A stretch of 64,000 nucleotides of DNA, from contig NZ_JACVVD010000009.1 in the NCBI RefSeq assembly GCF_014534655.1, positions 186,001 through 250,000 on the forward strand. Reading direction: 5' to 3'. Shown here piece by piece: positions 8,633 to 16,677 of the stretch (within the stretch, counting starts at the first letter, position 1; each line of letters opens with the position of its first letter). Below the pieces are notes generated by a model, which was not told the DNA's origin, made no database searches, and was given only the letters and a program-made list of their open reading frames with translations. The position numbers and the translations under genes are program-made. Source of the stretch: Paenibacillus sedimenti (lineage in GTDB: Bacteria > Bacillota > Bacilli > Paenibacillales > NBRC-103111).

Positions 8633-8762
8633 TCCCAAGCTCTCCTCTCAAATCTATGCCCACCATTTGGACAAGTTCATTTGAATTAACTTTAATTCAT
8701 TCTGTTCAAGAAAGTCAATGGACGGAAGTAGCAAGTATATTGATAAATGTGACCTTTTCACG

Positions 8763-8798
8763 AAAAAAGCCCAGAGAGCAAAATCCTCTCCAGGCTTA
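8763..8798 (-). terminator. Terminator-like hairpin downstream of a gene remnant
   Basis: Imperfect arms AAGCCCAGAGAG and CTCTCCAGGCTT flank a six-base loop and are followed on the minus strand by a T run. The nearest minus-strand gene upstream is the remnant ending at 8844, then the methyltransferase at 9010. Confidence 0.55.
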
Positions 8799-8843
8799 TC
8801 AGTTCAATAATTATCGTCTCCAGGCCACTTCGCTCCAGCGAAG

Positions 8844-8980
8844 CTAATTGCGGAACTGATCGTTATATTCATCCATCAAATGATCGACTTGCGCTTCCGA
8901 GATATCTCCTACGCGTCACCTCAGTTCCGCTTGCACATAAGCAAGGCAGAAAAAACTGAAGTTAAGCGTGACCAGTCTGA
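8844..8980 (-). pseudogene. Possible remnant of a small gene
   Basis: The 372-base gap between the epimerase and methyltransferase genes holds no intact gene. On the minus strand one frame reads a plausible acidic tail (GDISEAQVDHLMDEYNDQF, ending RN and a stop at 8844), but the same frame has a stop codon 24 codons earlier and no start. A terminator-like hairpin follows. This looks like the 3' end of a decayed small gene; I do not recognise the family, and it may be chance. Confidence 0.25.
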
Positions 8981-9009
8981 GCTAATGGGATAGTGCCGAT
9001 ACGAACGGT

Positions 9010-9639
9010 CTAAACGATATTAAGCTTTTTCCTCGCTATGATAGATTGATAATGGACTGTCATGCCTTCCATCGGAAGTACCCGAAACTGCTCGATTTCG
9101 AACACTTCACCGACAATTCTTTGTATATGTTCATCATCGTAGAAAGCAAAAAAACGCTGAGGTCTATAGCTGTCTTCCTCCCAAATGCCCTCGCTCTCAT
9201 ATCCGCCATACATGCCAAGATACAAAAGACCATTAGGCTTCAGCACACGTTCTATTCCAACAAGAACTTGCTTCAGACTTTGCTTCGGCACGTGTAGAAG
9301 GGCATTCATCGTCCAAACCGCATCAAACGTTTCAGGTTCCAAATCCAATGAATAGAAGTCCATCGTATAAGCTTCGAGCCCTTTATCTTTACAAATTCGA
9401 ACCATTTCTTCGGATAGATCCACGCAAGTCACATCGCAACCATGCTCTTGCAAATAGGTGGCTTGATGACCGGGACCGCTGCCCAAGTCCAGCACCTTTT
9501 TACCGCTGTCACCCGTTTGCAGGATAGAAATCATCATATCCATCTCATTTACTTTCCACGTTTGCACTTCACTTTTGTCCCGCTGCTGCGCCTGCTGGTC
9601 ATAGCTCTCTTTTAATATTTGTTTGACTTCGATATCCAC
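9010..9639 (-). CDS. Class I SAM-dependent methyltransferase
   Basis: A protein of about 209 residues. Motif I is VLDLGSGPGHQATYL, the ribose-binding acidic strand is VTCVDLSEEMVRIC, then DAVWTMNALLHVP and VLKPNGLLYLGMYGG. It should methylate an unidentified small molecule. The ORF can be opened at an ATG at 9648, but AAAAGGAG abuts that ATG with no spacer, whereas a GTG at 9639 lies eight bases after the same site, so GTG is the better start. The 5' end overlaps the kinase gene by about 40 bases, an unusually long overlap that implies coupled translation. Confidence 0.85.
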   Translation of the reverse strand: MDIEVKQILKESYDQQAQQRDKSEVQTWKVNEMDMMISILQTGDSGKKVLDLGSGPGHQATYLQEHGCDVTCVDLSEEMVRICKDKGLEAYTMDFYSLDLEPETFDAVWTMNALLHVPKQSLKQVLVGIERVLKPNGLLYLGMYGGYESEGIWEEDSYRPQRFFAFYDDEHIQRIVGEVFEIEQFRVLPMEGMTVHYQSIIARKKLNIV

Positions 9640-10453
9640 CGGTGCCATCTCCTTTTAGCTTCGATTGAATCATACGTACAAGCTGCTGTTTTTCCTCATC
9701 ACTGATAGATTCCACCAGTCGGGCGGCCGCTGCAAAAAGTGACCAGGCTTCCAATTCAAGCCCGGTTCTTCCGGATAATTTTAAATAGTGCCTCATGTAT
9801 GCCCTGGACATCCAGCCTTGGATGATTTTTATGATGACAATTAAAAGCTTGGGAGCTCCTGAGGGAAGTGCCCCGGTACGCAATATTAAAGCGGTCCTGG
9901 CCGCGTCAGCAGCCGAATTTCCAATCATGCCCGTCATCCAGTCCATGATCCAGACTTGATCACCGATAATCACATTATCAGGATGCAAATCACCATGACA
10001 AAGTTGATCACCATCCTGCATTTGGTTCAATCTGAATTGGATTTCTTGCTTCTCCGCATCGTTCAACAAGGTTGTATTTGAAATACGTTCCGACCAATCA
10101 TCCCTCAGCTTAGGTAAATCCAAGTCATTGCTTATATGAAGCTTATGGATTTCATGATGTAATTCAGCCAACCGTCGAGCTTCTTTGATGCATCGCCAAG
10201 GTTTTTGCCCTAGGAGCCGGACCATCGTTAATCCTCGGATCCGTTCGTACACGATACCTTGTCGCCCGTCCAAAATAAGTCGACCCACCGGCTTCGGTGT
10301 AGACAAGCCAAGCTGTGAGATGGTATGACTAATCCGGTACTCTCTTTCTGCCAAATTCGAAGGGAAATGTGCATAAAACAGCTTCAGCACAGTGAACTCG
10401 GTCTCTTCGAAAACTTCTGCCGTTCGACCAACACCAATTGGCTTTCTGTCCAA
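9599..10453 (-). CDS. APH-type phosphotransferase family protein
   Basis: A 284-residue protein with an aminoglycoside-phosphotransferase/choline-kinase fold. The N-lobe has GVGRTAEVF (nucleotide loop) and VLKLFY (ATP lysine); the C-lobe has the catalytic loop CHGDLHPDNVI and the metal-binding IMDWMTG in place of the usual DFG-type motif. It should phosphorylate a hydroxyl on a small molecule or protein; whether it confers drug resistance cannot be told. The start is TTG with a weak GGA site. It is followed by the methyltransferase in a tight overlap and preceded by the hydrolase fusion gene 18 bases away, so the three are likely one operon. Confidence 0.8.
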   Translation of the reverse strand: MDRKPIGVGRTAEVFEETEFTVLKLFYAHFPSNLAEREYRISHTISQLGLSTPKPVGRLILDGRQGIVYERIRGLTMVRLLGQKPWRCIKEARRLAELHHEIHKLHISNDLDLPKLRDDWSERISNTTLLNDAEKQEIQFRLNQMQDGDQLCHGDLHPDNVIIGDQVWIMDWMTGMIGNSAADAARTALILRTGALPSGAPKLLIVIIKIIQGWMSRAYMRHYLKLSGRTGLELEAWSLFAAAARLVESISDEEKQQLVRMIQSKLKGDGTGGYRSQTNIKREL

Positions 10454-10471
10454 AATGAGCGCACATCCTTT

Positions 10472-11461
10472 TTACCCGAGACTTTTCAAAGCCGCATCAA
10501 CCAGTTGATCAAAGTACTCATCCTCTTCCAGCAGGTCTTCAACGGCATCTATATCCTCTTCCTTGCCGGATTCTTTTGAAAAGTTCAGCGCGTAGCTCCA
10601 GTCTTTACGGGATTTGCTTTGCAGCGTGATCTCATATGGAAAAGCATGTCCTTCTACAGTGAACTCAACATGCCCCACATAACCATCTTCTTTGCTGTGT
10701 TCCAAGTTAGCTTTCATAATCTCAATCATGTTCATCTTCCTTTTCATTAAGGTATTCTCTGGCGGATATATGCTTTGCAACCACGACCAAATCGTGTTCG
10801 TGATAGTCTGTAAGTTGGAAGAACCGTTCGTGATATATGGCTCATGGTCTCTGAAATAATCTGCGTGTCCTCCCAGGATGGACAATGTAGTTCGATGAAC
10901 GGGAGCGTTTTTCAACCGGTCCCAGCGCCAAAAGCCTTTCTGCCCCTTTACCCATCCACCCCAGGTTCCCAAAATCGGAACCGGGTCCGGTTTGCCTGCC
11001 TGGTTTACCGCTTTTATATATAGAACTCGCTCCTTGAGAGCGTCAGGGATGAAGCATTTTGGCGATCCGATCTGAACGACGCCGACAATCGTTCTTCTCT
11101 CTCTTCGCAGCTGTTCGGCTGCTTGAACGGAAGCAACGGCGCCTCCGCTATGTCCAATCAAAAGCAAAGGTTCTTCCGTTAAAGAGCCTTGAGCAATGAA
11201 ATCGTATAAGCTCTTTCCCCCATAGACCGAGCTTCCTTGACGAGCCGAACGCCAGAGGTCGCTGCCGATCTCGTGCAATTGATGAACCCGCTTTCTCGAC
11301 CAATCCCCGTACGGAAAATGTACGGCAATGCGTGGACTCCATCCCGCTTGTTTGAAGCGTTGCACCAGCTCAGCTGCAAGATCATCCAAAAAAGAAGGGG
11401 CTGTCGCAAATCCGGCTGAAATATAAATCGCGATTCGATTAGCGGGAGTCAGGCGCAACAT
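10472..11461 (-). CDS. Alpha/beta-hydrolase-like protein fused to a small acidic domain
   Basis: A 329-residue protein in two parts. Residues 1-235 look like an alpha/beta hydrolase or lipase: a strand AIYISAGF, the nucleophile elbow LLIGHSGGAV around residue 110, and a histidine in LGGHADYF. Residues 245-329 form an 85-residue acidic segment (VEFTVEGHAFPYEITL, then EEDIDAVEDLLEED) that looks like a small standalone protein. An ATG at 10729 begins that segment and has AAAAGGA eight bases upstream, so it may also be translated separately. The start at 11461 has AGAGGAG ten bases before it. Substrate unknown. Confidence 0.65.
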   Translation of the reverse strand: MLRLTPANRIAIYISAGFATAPSFLDDLAAELVQRFKQAGWSPRIAVHFPYGDWSRKRVHQLHEIGSDLWRSARQGSSVYGGKSLYDFIAQGSLTEEPLLLIGHSGGAVASVQAAEQLRRERRTIVGVVQIGSPKCFIPDALKERVLYIKAVNQAGKPDPVPILGTWGGWVKGQKGFWRWDRLKNAPVHRTTLSILGGHADYFRDHEPYITNGSSNLQTITNTIWSWLQSIYPPENTLMKRKMNMIEIMKANLEHSKEDGYVGHVEFTVEGHAFPYEITLQSKSRKDWSYALNFSKESGKEEDIDAVEDLLEEDEYFDQLVDAALKSLG

Positions 11462-11507
11462 GAATTCCCAGCTCCTCTTTCATATGATGAATGGTGTAAA
11501 TTCCAGC

Positions 11508-13991
11508 TTAAGTCCTCGGCTTTGCCCGGTTCGTAGGGATTGCAGCCATCGGATCATCCGGCCAGTAATGTTTGGGATAACGGCCTTTGAGATCTTTCTT
11601 CACTTCGAAATAAGCGTCACGCCAAAAGCTGGCTAAATCTTTCGTCACCTGTACGGGTCGTTGGGCAGGTGAAAGCAAATGCAGCGTAAGGGGAACTCTT
11701 CCCTTCGCGATTCGCGGGGTATTTTCCAAACCAAACATCTCCTGCAGTCTGACGGATAGGACCGGTGACTCGCTATCGCTATAATCAATCGGGATGCGGG
11801 AGCCGCTAGGTACCTGCATGTGCGTCGGTGCCCACTCCTCCAGCAAGCGTCGCTGTTCCCAGCTTAGCATTTCCTCTAATATGCCTGTTAATGGCAGTCG
11901 TTGAAGCTCCGCACGGCTTTTGATGCCATATACATGGGGCCCCAGCCAATCTCCCAATGTTGAAAGCAATGCAGAGTCGCTCATATCGGGCCAGTCTTCG
12001 TCAAACCGATACAAGAACGTTACCCGCATTTGAAGCTGTCTCGCGCTGCGCGACCATGGGAGCAGATCCAGAGATTCTGATGCGATCCCTGCCAGTAAAG
12101 CTTCCAAAAGCACATCAGGGTCAGGATCTTGAACGGGAGCTTCCTTCAAGGTTAATGCACCTAATCGAATGATGTGTTTGGCCTTCACAGATTGCGTTTC
12201 CCGGTTCCAGAGCACTTCTTGCTCTCTTGACATTAGAGCATCGAAGGCATCCAGCAGCTCCTCCTCCTGAACGGGAGCTGCCAAATAAATACGGCTCTCG
12301 ACGCCGTTATCGTCCAGCTCGGCGCAGGCGATATAGCGCTCATTCGAGAGCGCCTGCAGCTCGGGCAGCACTGCGCCGCGCCCGTTGCTGAGCAGGAACC
12401 GACCGGTCGATCGCCGCTGGGCGATCCGGTCGGGGTAAGCGAAGGCGAGCAGCAGCCCGCTCGCCTCTGCCCTTTCCCGGCCGCTCGGATGGATGCCGAG
12501 CGACTGCTGCAACGCTTTGGCTTCCGCCGCGATGCGGCGGCATAAGCCAAAGTCAATATCCCGCTCCTGCCGGGCAGCGCTCCATAAGGCTTCGATGCGG
12601 GTGCGCACATCCGCATCGCGATCCCTGGCGGCGCGCATGAAATCGCGCTCGCTCAGCATCGCGGCGAGCTCGCACGCCATCGCGCCGAGCTCTAGCGGTA
12701 CGGCTTGCAGCACCATGTGCGCAAGCCGCGGATGCAGGCCTAACTCCGCGAGGCGCTTGCCGTGCGGAGTTAGGCCGCCGCCATCGTGCAGCGCGCCGAG
12801 CTGCACGAGCAGTTCCCGCGCCTGCTGATATGCAGCAGCAGGCGGCGGGTCCAGCCAGACCAGCGCAGCGGGGTCCGGCACGCCCCAGGCGGCAAGCTCC
12901 AGCGCCAGAGGCGCGAGATCCGCATCGCGGATCTCCGGCGTGCTGCTCGGCGGCAACTGCCGCTGCTCTTGCTCGGTCCACAGGCGGTAGCACACGCCTG
13001 GACCGAGTCGTCCCGCCCGGCCTCTGCGCTGATCCGCAGAGGCCTGTGACACGGGCACGGTCGTCAGCCGGGTCATGCCCGTGCGCGGCGAAAATCGCGA
13101 CACGCGCATGAGACCGCTGTCGATCACGACCGTGATCCCTTCGACTGTCAAGCTAGACTCAGCGATCGATGTGGCCAGTACGACTTTCCGCTGACCAGGG
13201 CCGCAGGCCATAAGCGCCTGATCTTGCGCTTCCTGAGATAGATTGCCATAAAGCGGCGCAATGACAACTTCTTTTCCTAATTTCATCGCGGTGAGTGCGG
13301 ATTCAACCCGATGAATTTCTGCTGCACCCGGCAGAAAGACAAGTACACTTCCATCATGAATGTGCAAGGCATGCTGAATGGTTTTGACAACCGCCTGCTC
13401 AACTCTGCCATCAACAGGACGATCGAGATAGTGGGTTTCTACAGGGAAAACCCGGCCTTCACTCCGGATAATCGGCGCATCGTCAAGCATCGCAGCTACA
13501 GGTTCCGCTTCGATCGTCGCTGACATGACAACAATGCGAAGATCTTCCCGCAACAAAGTTTGCGATTGTCTGCACAAGGCTAGTCCAACATCCGCATGCA
13601 AGCTTCGTTCATGGAACTCATCGAATATGACGGCTCCAACACCCTCTAATGCGGGATCGTTTTGGAGCATGCGGGTAAGTACGCCTTCCGTTATGACCTC
13701 GATGCGTGTCTGTACGCTTACGCGAGTATCATTTTTTACTCGATAACCGATCGTTTGGCCAACTTGTTCGTTCTGCTGTGAAGCCATGTAACGAGCAGCC
13801 GCACGAGCAGCGAGCCGCCGCGGTTCCAACATCAATATTTTCTGACCTTCTAACCACGGTTCATGCAGCAGGGCAAGCGGTACTTTCGTCGTTTTTCCTG
13901 CACCTGGCTGTGCAACCAATACGGCGCACGCGTTGGATTGTAATGCTTCTTTTAATTCCGGAAGTACCGATTCGATCGGTAATGGGTTCAT
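11508..13991 (-). CDS. hrpB: ATP-dependent helicase HrpB
   Basis: An 827-residue DEAH-box helicase of the HrpB family, close to the usual length of about 820. Motif I is QPGAGKTTKVPLALL (residues 28-42), motif II is IFDEFHER, motif III is VMSATIE, motif V is VLATSIAESSLTV and motif VI is QRRGRAGRLGPG; the C-terminal HrpB domain ends YPKHYWPDDP. It should unwind RNA using ATP, although its physiological role in bacteria is not settled. GGAGTG lies eight bases before the ATG. The middle of the gene (about 12300-13100) is visibly richer in G and C than either end. Confidence 0.9.
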   Translation of the reverse strand: MNPLPIESVLPELKEALQSNACAVLVAQPGAGKTTKVPLALLHEPWLEGQKILMLEPRRLAARAAARYMASQQNEQVGQTIGYRVKNDTRVSVQTRIEVITEGVLTRMLQNDPALEGVGAVIFDEFHERSLHADVGLALCRQSQTLLREDLRIVVMSATIEAEPVAAMLDDAPIIRSEGRVFPVETHYLDRPVDGRVEQAVVKTIQHALHIHDGSVLVFLPGAAEIHRVESALTAMKLGKEVVIAPLYGNLSQEAQDQALMACGPGQRKVVLATSIAESSLTVEGITVVIDSGLMRVSRFSPRTGMTRLTTVPVSQASADQRRGRAGRLGPGVCYRLWTEQEQRQLPPSSTPEIRDADLAPLALELAAWGVPDPAALVWLDPPPAAAYQQARELLVQLGALHDGGGLTPHGKRLAELGLHPRLAHMVLQAVPLELGAMACELAAMLSERDFMRAARDRDADVRTRIEALWSAARQERDIDFGLCRRIAAEAKALQQSLGIHPSGRERAEASGLLLAFAYPDRIAQRRSTGRFLLSNGRGAVLPELQALSNERYIACAELDDNGVESRIYLAAPVQEEELLDAFDALMSREQEVLWNRETQSVKAKHIIRLGALTLKEAPVQDPDPDVLLEALLAGIASESLDLLPWSRSARQLQMRVTFLYRFDEDWPDMSDSALLSTLGDWLGPHVYGIKSRAELQRLPLTGILEEMLSWEQRRLLEEWAPTHMQVPSGSRIPIDYSDSESPVLSVRLQEMFGLENTPRIAKGRVPLTLHLLSPAQRPVQVTKDLASFWRDAYFEVKKDLKGRYPKHYWPDDPMAAIPTNRAKPRT

Positions 13992-14245
13992 CTGTTTTCA
14001 CTCCGAGACATTTGTAAGTCTTTGAATCGCTTCCTGCATCCTTCTAGCCCGCGTCTCCCCACGCTTGGCACTATAAGATTTCAAATAGGTCTGACCCCCA
14101 AATGCAATAATTAATATCATTAATGATTAATAACGCTAATTATTTTCTTCTACCTCAACATGTCGATTTCTGCCGCAAGCCTGTTCCTTGTCCTTCCAAT
14201 CGTGTATACTGGATTAGAATCTGGTCACTAAAGGAGAACTTTAAC

Positions 14246-14500
14246 ATGAGTGTACATGAAGCGATAACCAAGCATTCTACGGCGCAGCACCTGCATCTGG
14301 TTCGATTTGCGGAACTGGATGAACAGCGTGAGCAGGCGATTGAAGCGTGTGTCGATCTTTGCCGACGCGGCCTTCCATTCTCTGTTGATGAAATCAACGC
14401 CATAACCGCCCAAATCATCGCCCATGCCAAACAGGGCATTTCTCCGCTCCGTTCATATGTAACTGAGGACATGGTGCGTGATTTTGTGAAAAAAGGGTAA
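14246..14500 (+). CDS. DUF2533 family protein (YpbS-like)
   Basis: An 84-residue soluble protein starting MSVHEAITKHSTAQHLH and ending YVTEDMVRDFV, which matches the DUF2533 family typified by Bacillus YpbS; function unknown. The longer open frame upstream is ignored because AAAGGAG lies ten bases before this ATG and the family begins here. The middle is helical and charged. A small two-helix membrane protein gene follows after 14 bases with its own AAGGAG. Confidence 0.85.
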   Translation: MSVHEAITKHSTAQHLHLVRFAELDEQREQAIEACVDLCRRGLPFSVDEINAITAQIIAHAKQGISPLRSYVTEDMVRDFVKKG

Positions 14501-14514
14501 GGAGATTACGGACG

Positions 14515-14679
14515 ATGGGCATTCTCACTTTCATTTCCATGCTGATTATCGGATCAGCTTTCAGTGCAGGCTTCCTGCTTCTTTTCAAACGAAAAATTGT
14601 ACCAGGCATTCTGCTCCTTGTACTTTCTGTCGCTTGTTATATCTGCTATGCATTTATAGCGAATAAGTATTTTGTATGA
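14515..14679 (+). CDS. Small two-helix membrane protein, 54 residues
   Basis: Two hydrophobic segments (about residues 2-23 and 29-47) are joined by a short basic loop, KRKIVPG, so both ends should face the outside. AAGGAG overlaps the stop of the DUF2533 gene eleven bases before the ATG, making a two-gene operon. I do not recognise a family. Frame, ribosome site and hydrophobic pattern all support a real gene. Confidence 0.65.
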   Translation: MGILTFISMLIIGSAFSAGFLLLFKRKIVPGILLLVLSVACYICYAFIANKYFV

Positions 14680-14819
14680 GAAAAACGTCTATCGACGTAC
14701 TTTCGAAGATGAGCGACCGCGTTATGCGGAAGTTTTTATCGCCAATTCTCCATTTACCTATTCCACGCTTTAGCGCTGTAAAGAAATTAAACATTCCGAT
14801 GTGGTAGACAGAAGTCAGT

Positions 14820-14856
14820 ACCAAAGAACCGTGCGGGCTAACGCTTCGGTTCTTTT
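14820..14856 (+). terminator. Rho-independent terminator
   Basis: Arms AAAGAACCG and CGGTTCTTT enclose a loop of about 15 bases and are followed by a T run on the plus strand. It closes the DUF2533/membrane-protein operon; the 140 bases before it show nothing else. Confidence 0.75.
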
Positions 14857-14861
14857 TTCGT

Positions 14862-15500
14862 TTAACGAAACCATCCATGTTTTCGAAGAGTCTGAAACAA
14901 CAGCTCGAAGTAAGTGATCGGATGCGGCACCAGATCGGAAAGCGAGATCTGCTTCGTGATGTCCATGACCTGTCCACCGCCGAGCAGCTTGTACCCTGTT
15001 GCCGTTACAGATTCGTGTTGTCTATAAACCAACCTTTCCAAATCCTCGACTTTCACTGCAAATATACCGCTTACTTCCTCTTCCTGCAACGTATAGTCCT
15101 TCAGCGGTTGATCGCACCGATATACAAATACGTGACAAAATTCCCGGTCCATCAGTTGTTCCGAAATGAGGTCTTCTTCGGCGAACGTACCGCAGGCCAC
15201 CAGATCATCAAAATGAACTTTAAGCCCGAGCTCTTCTTCTAATTCTCTAACTCCCTCTCTGACCGTCTCCCCCGCCGCCAAATGACCTGCAGAAGAAATA
15301 TCAAGCAAGTTAGGAAATAAATCTTTATCCGGAGCTCTAAGCTGCAGCAGAAGTACCGGTTCCGGCTTTTCATAACTAACAATCCAGCATTGAAACGTCT
15401 GGTGCCACAGACCCTTAAGGTGCACTTCAGAACGCGGAGCCACCCCGATCCAATTCATTCGTTCATCATAAATATCAAACATTTCTTCTGACTTACCCAT
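14862..15500 (-). CDS. Nudix hydrolase, IPP-isomerase-like subgroup
   Basis: A 212-residue Nudix protein. The N-terminus MFDIYDERMNWIGVAPRSEVHLKGLWHQTFQCW is the pattern of Nudix proteins related to isopentenyl-diphosphate isomerase (YfcD-like). The Nudix box follows SSAGHLAAGE at about residue 70 and has RELEEELGL. Members hydrolyse varied nucleoside diphosphate compounds; a true isomerase would be expected to keep extra Cys and Tyr residues that I do not see. The start has AAGGGAG eleven bases upstream. It faces the DUF2533 operon convergently. Confidence 0.75.
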   Translation of the reverse strand: MGKSEEMFDIYDERMNWIGVAPRSEVHLKGLWHQTFQCWIVSYEKPEPVLLLQLRAPDKDLFPNLLDISSAGHLAAGETVREGVRELEEELGLKVHFDDLVACGTFAEEDLISEQLMDREFCHVFVYRCDQPLKDYTLQEEEVSGIFAVKVEDLERLVYRQHESVTATGYKLLGGGQVMDITKQISLSDLVPHPITYFELLFQTLRKHGWFR

Positions 15501-15536
15501 GAAGATTGCATCTCCCTTCCACCCTGCTCATTAACG

Positions 15537-15797
15537 TTATCTATTGGATGGCTTTGATATTTTGAGTGCGTAGAGATCGTCTTCCAATGAGGACATCTTA
15601 TCGAGCAATGTCTTGCGGGCTTCTTCAATCGCCTGATTATAAATAGGTGCGGCTAGCTGCTGCAGCATGTAATCAACTAATTGTTCAGTCGCCAATCGAC
15701 CTAACGTAATGTCATGTTCGCTCTCCAGGTGAGCTTGCAAATCCTCAATTAACGTTTCTTTTTCTTCTTTGGGCAATTTTAGCGGTTTCATAGTCAA
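15537..15797 (-). CDS. DUF2164 domain-containing protein
   Basis: An 86-residue protein with the family's layout: LKLPKEEKETLIEDLQAHLE, DITLGRLATEQLVDYMLQQLAAPIYNQAI and a C-terminal EDDLYALK. Function unknown. The start is TTG with GAGGTG seven bases upstream; an ATG two codons later is a possible alternative. The ribosome binding site overlaps the stop of the Dabb gene, so the pair is translationally coupled. Confidence 0.85.
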   Translation of the reverse strand: MTMKPLKLPKEEKETLIEDLQAHLESEHDITLGRLATEQLVDYMLQQLAAPIYNQAIEEARKTLLDKMSSLEDDLYALKISKPSNR

Positions 15798-15806
15798 CGT
15801 ATCACC

Positions 15807-16115
15807 TCATCTGTAAACCATAAAATCAATTTCTTGAAAACGGCTTACTTCATTCACCCAGCGATTAGCCACATAGGTTGTATGTACAGGATGTGCATTG
15901 TAGGCGTCATATGCAGCCTGATCGGCAAAAACCATCGATAACCCATAATCATAATCTGTTTTCGTACTAACCTGACGAAATACTTCAAATTGCTCAACAC
16001 CTGGAATTGCAGCCAGTTCTGCCCTGCTTACCTCCAAGAAGCGTTCCGCTTCCGGCGTGTCTTTGCCTGTGTGCAAACAAAATACGACCATATGTTTAAT
16101 GCTTGTAGAATTCAT
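15807..16115 (-). CDS. Dabb family protein (stress-responsive alpha/beta barrel)
   Basis: A protein of about 102 residues that begins IKHMVVFCLHTGK and has LAAIPGVEQFEVFRQVS, DYGLSMVFADQAAYDAYNAHPVH and a tail of VSRFQEIDFMVYR, the order found in Dabb proteins that form a dimeric barrel. Roles in stress or polyketide cyclisation are known in the family; none can be assigned here. AGGAG ten bases upstream supports the ATG at 16115 rather than one nine codons earlier. Confidence 0.85.
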   Translation of the reverse strand: MNSTSIKHMVVFCLHTGKDTPEAERFLEVSRAELAAIPGVEQFEVFRQVSTKTDYDYGLSMVFADQAAYDAYNAHPVHTTYVANRWVNEVSRFQEIDFMVYR

Positions 16116-16356
16116 GGTTTCTATTCTCCTTTTTTTCTTCATCTATTTTCCATTATAACGGACAAGTCATATCTGTTCTATCTAGGAATGATTTTCGATG
16201 AGTGTAGAATATTTACGGATATTGTTTATATAGACGTTTCACAGCATCTATCGGTTTCATTAAACTTTCCTTTTTATGGAGAATGTCGAATAAAAGGAGT
16301 CGCAGTTGCAAACGTTAATGCTGAAACGCAAAATGAATCCAGAAAGGATGATCCTC

Positions 16357-16536
16357 ATGGTGGAGAACAACAATCATGCCGGCAATTACACAGGCTCGGC
16401 AAATATGAGTGCGGAGAACCAGGATATGGAGTTTGTTAATGATACGTTAGAGAACGCCCCTAACACCACGCCGGTTAACATTTCCGAAGACGATATAAGT
16501 GAAGAACAAGAAGATAAGCAGCTGAATCAGAAATGA
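16357..16536 (+). CDS. Small acidic hydrophilic protein, 59 residues
   Basis: A low-complexity, asparagine- and glutamate-rich protein with no hydrophobic core (starts MVENNNHAGNYTG, ends EEQEDKQLNQK). I recognise no family; small spore-coat or stress-related proteins of Bacilli often look like this, but that is inference. AAAGGA lies nine bases before the ATG. A strong terminator follows 24 bases after the stop. The ORF also continues further upstream without a better start. Confidence 0.55.
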   Translation: MVENNNHAGNYTGSANMSAENQDMEFVNDTLENAPNTTPVNISEDDISEEQEDKQLNQK

Positions 16537-16559
16537 ATGAGTTTCAGTAAGACCGTAAT

Positions 16560-16604
16560 GAGCAGTCCGCTTCCTTTCCAGAGGGTAGCGGTCTGCTCTT
16601 TTTA
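16560..16604 (+). terminator. Rho-independent terminator
   Basis: A twelve-base stem GAGCAGTCCGCT/AGCGGTCTGCTC with one mismatch is followed by a T run; it ends the small acidic protein gene. Confidence 0.85.
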
Positions 16605-16677
16605 ATCCCTATCTTGGCTTCTTCCCGGCGATTGCGGTAGTATGGAAGAAGAGATTCGAGCCGGGGAGGTTTTTACT

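Noticed and set aside
12233..13111. Long antisense and out-of-frame open frames inside hrpB
   Set aside because: They coincide with the GC-rich segment, which has few stop codons, and lack ribosome sites; they look like shadows.
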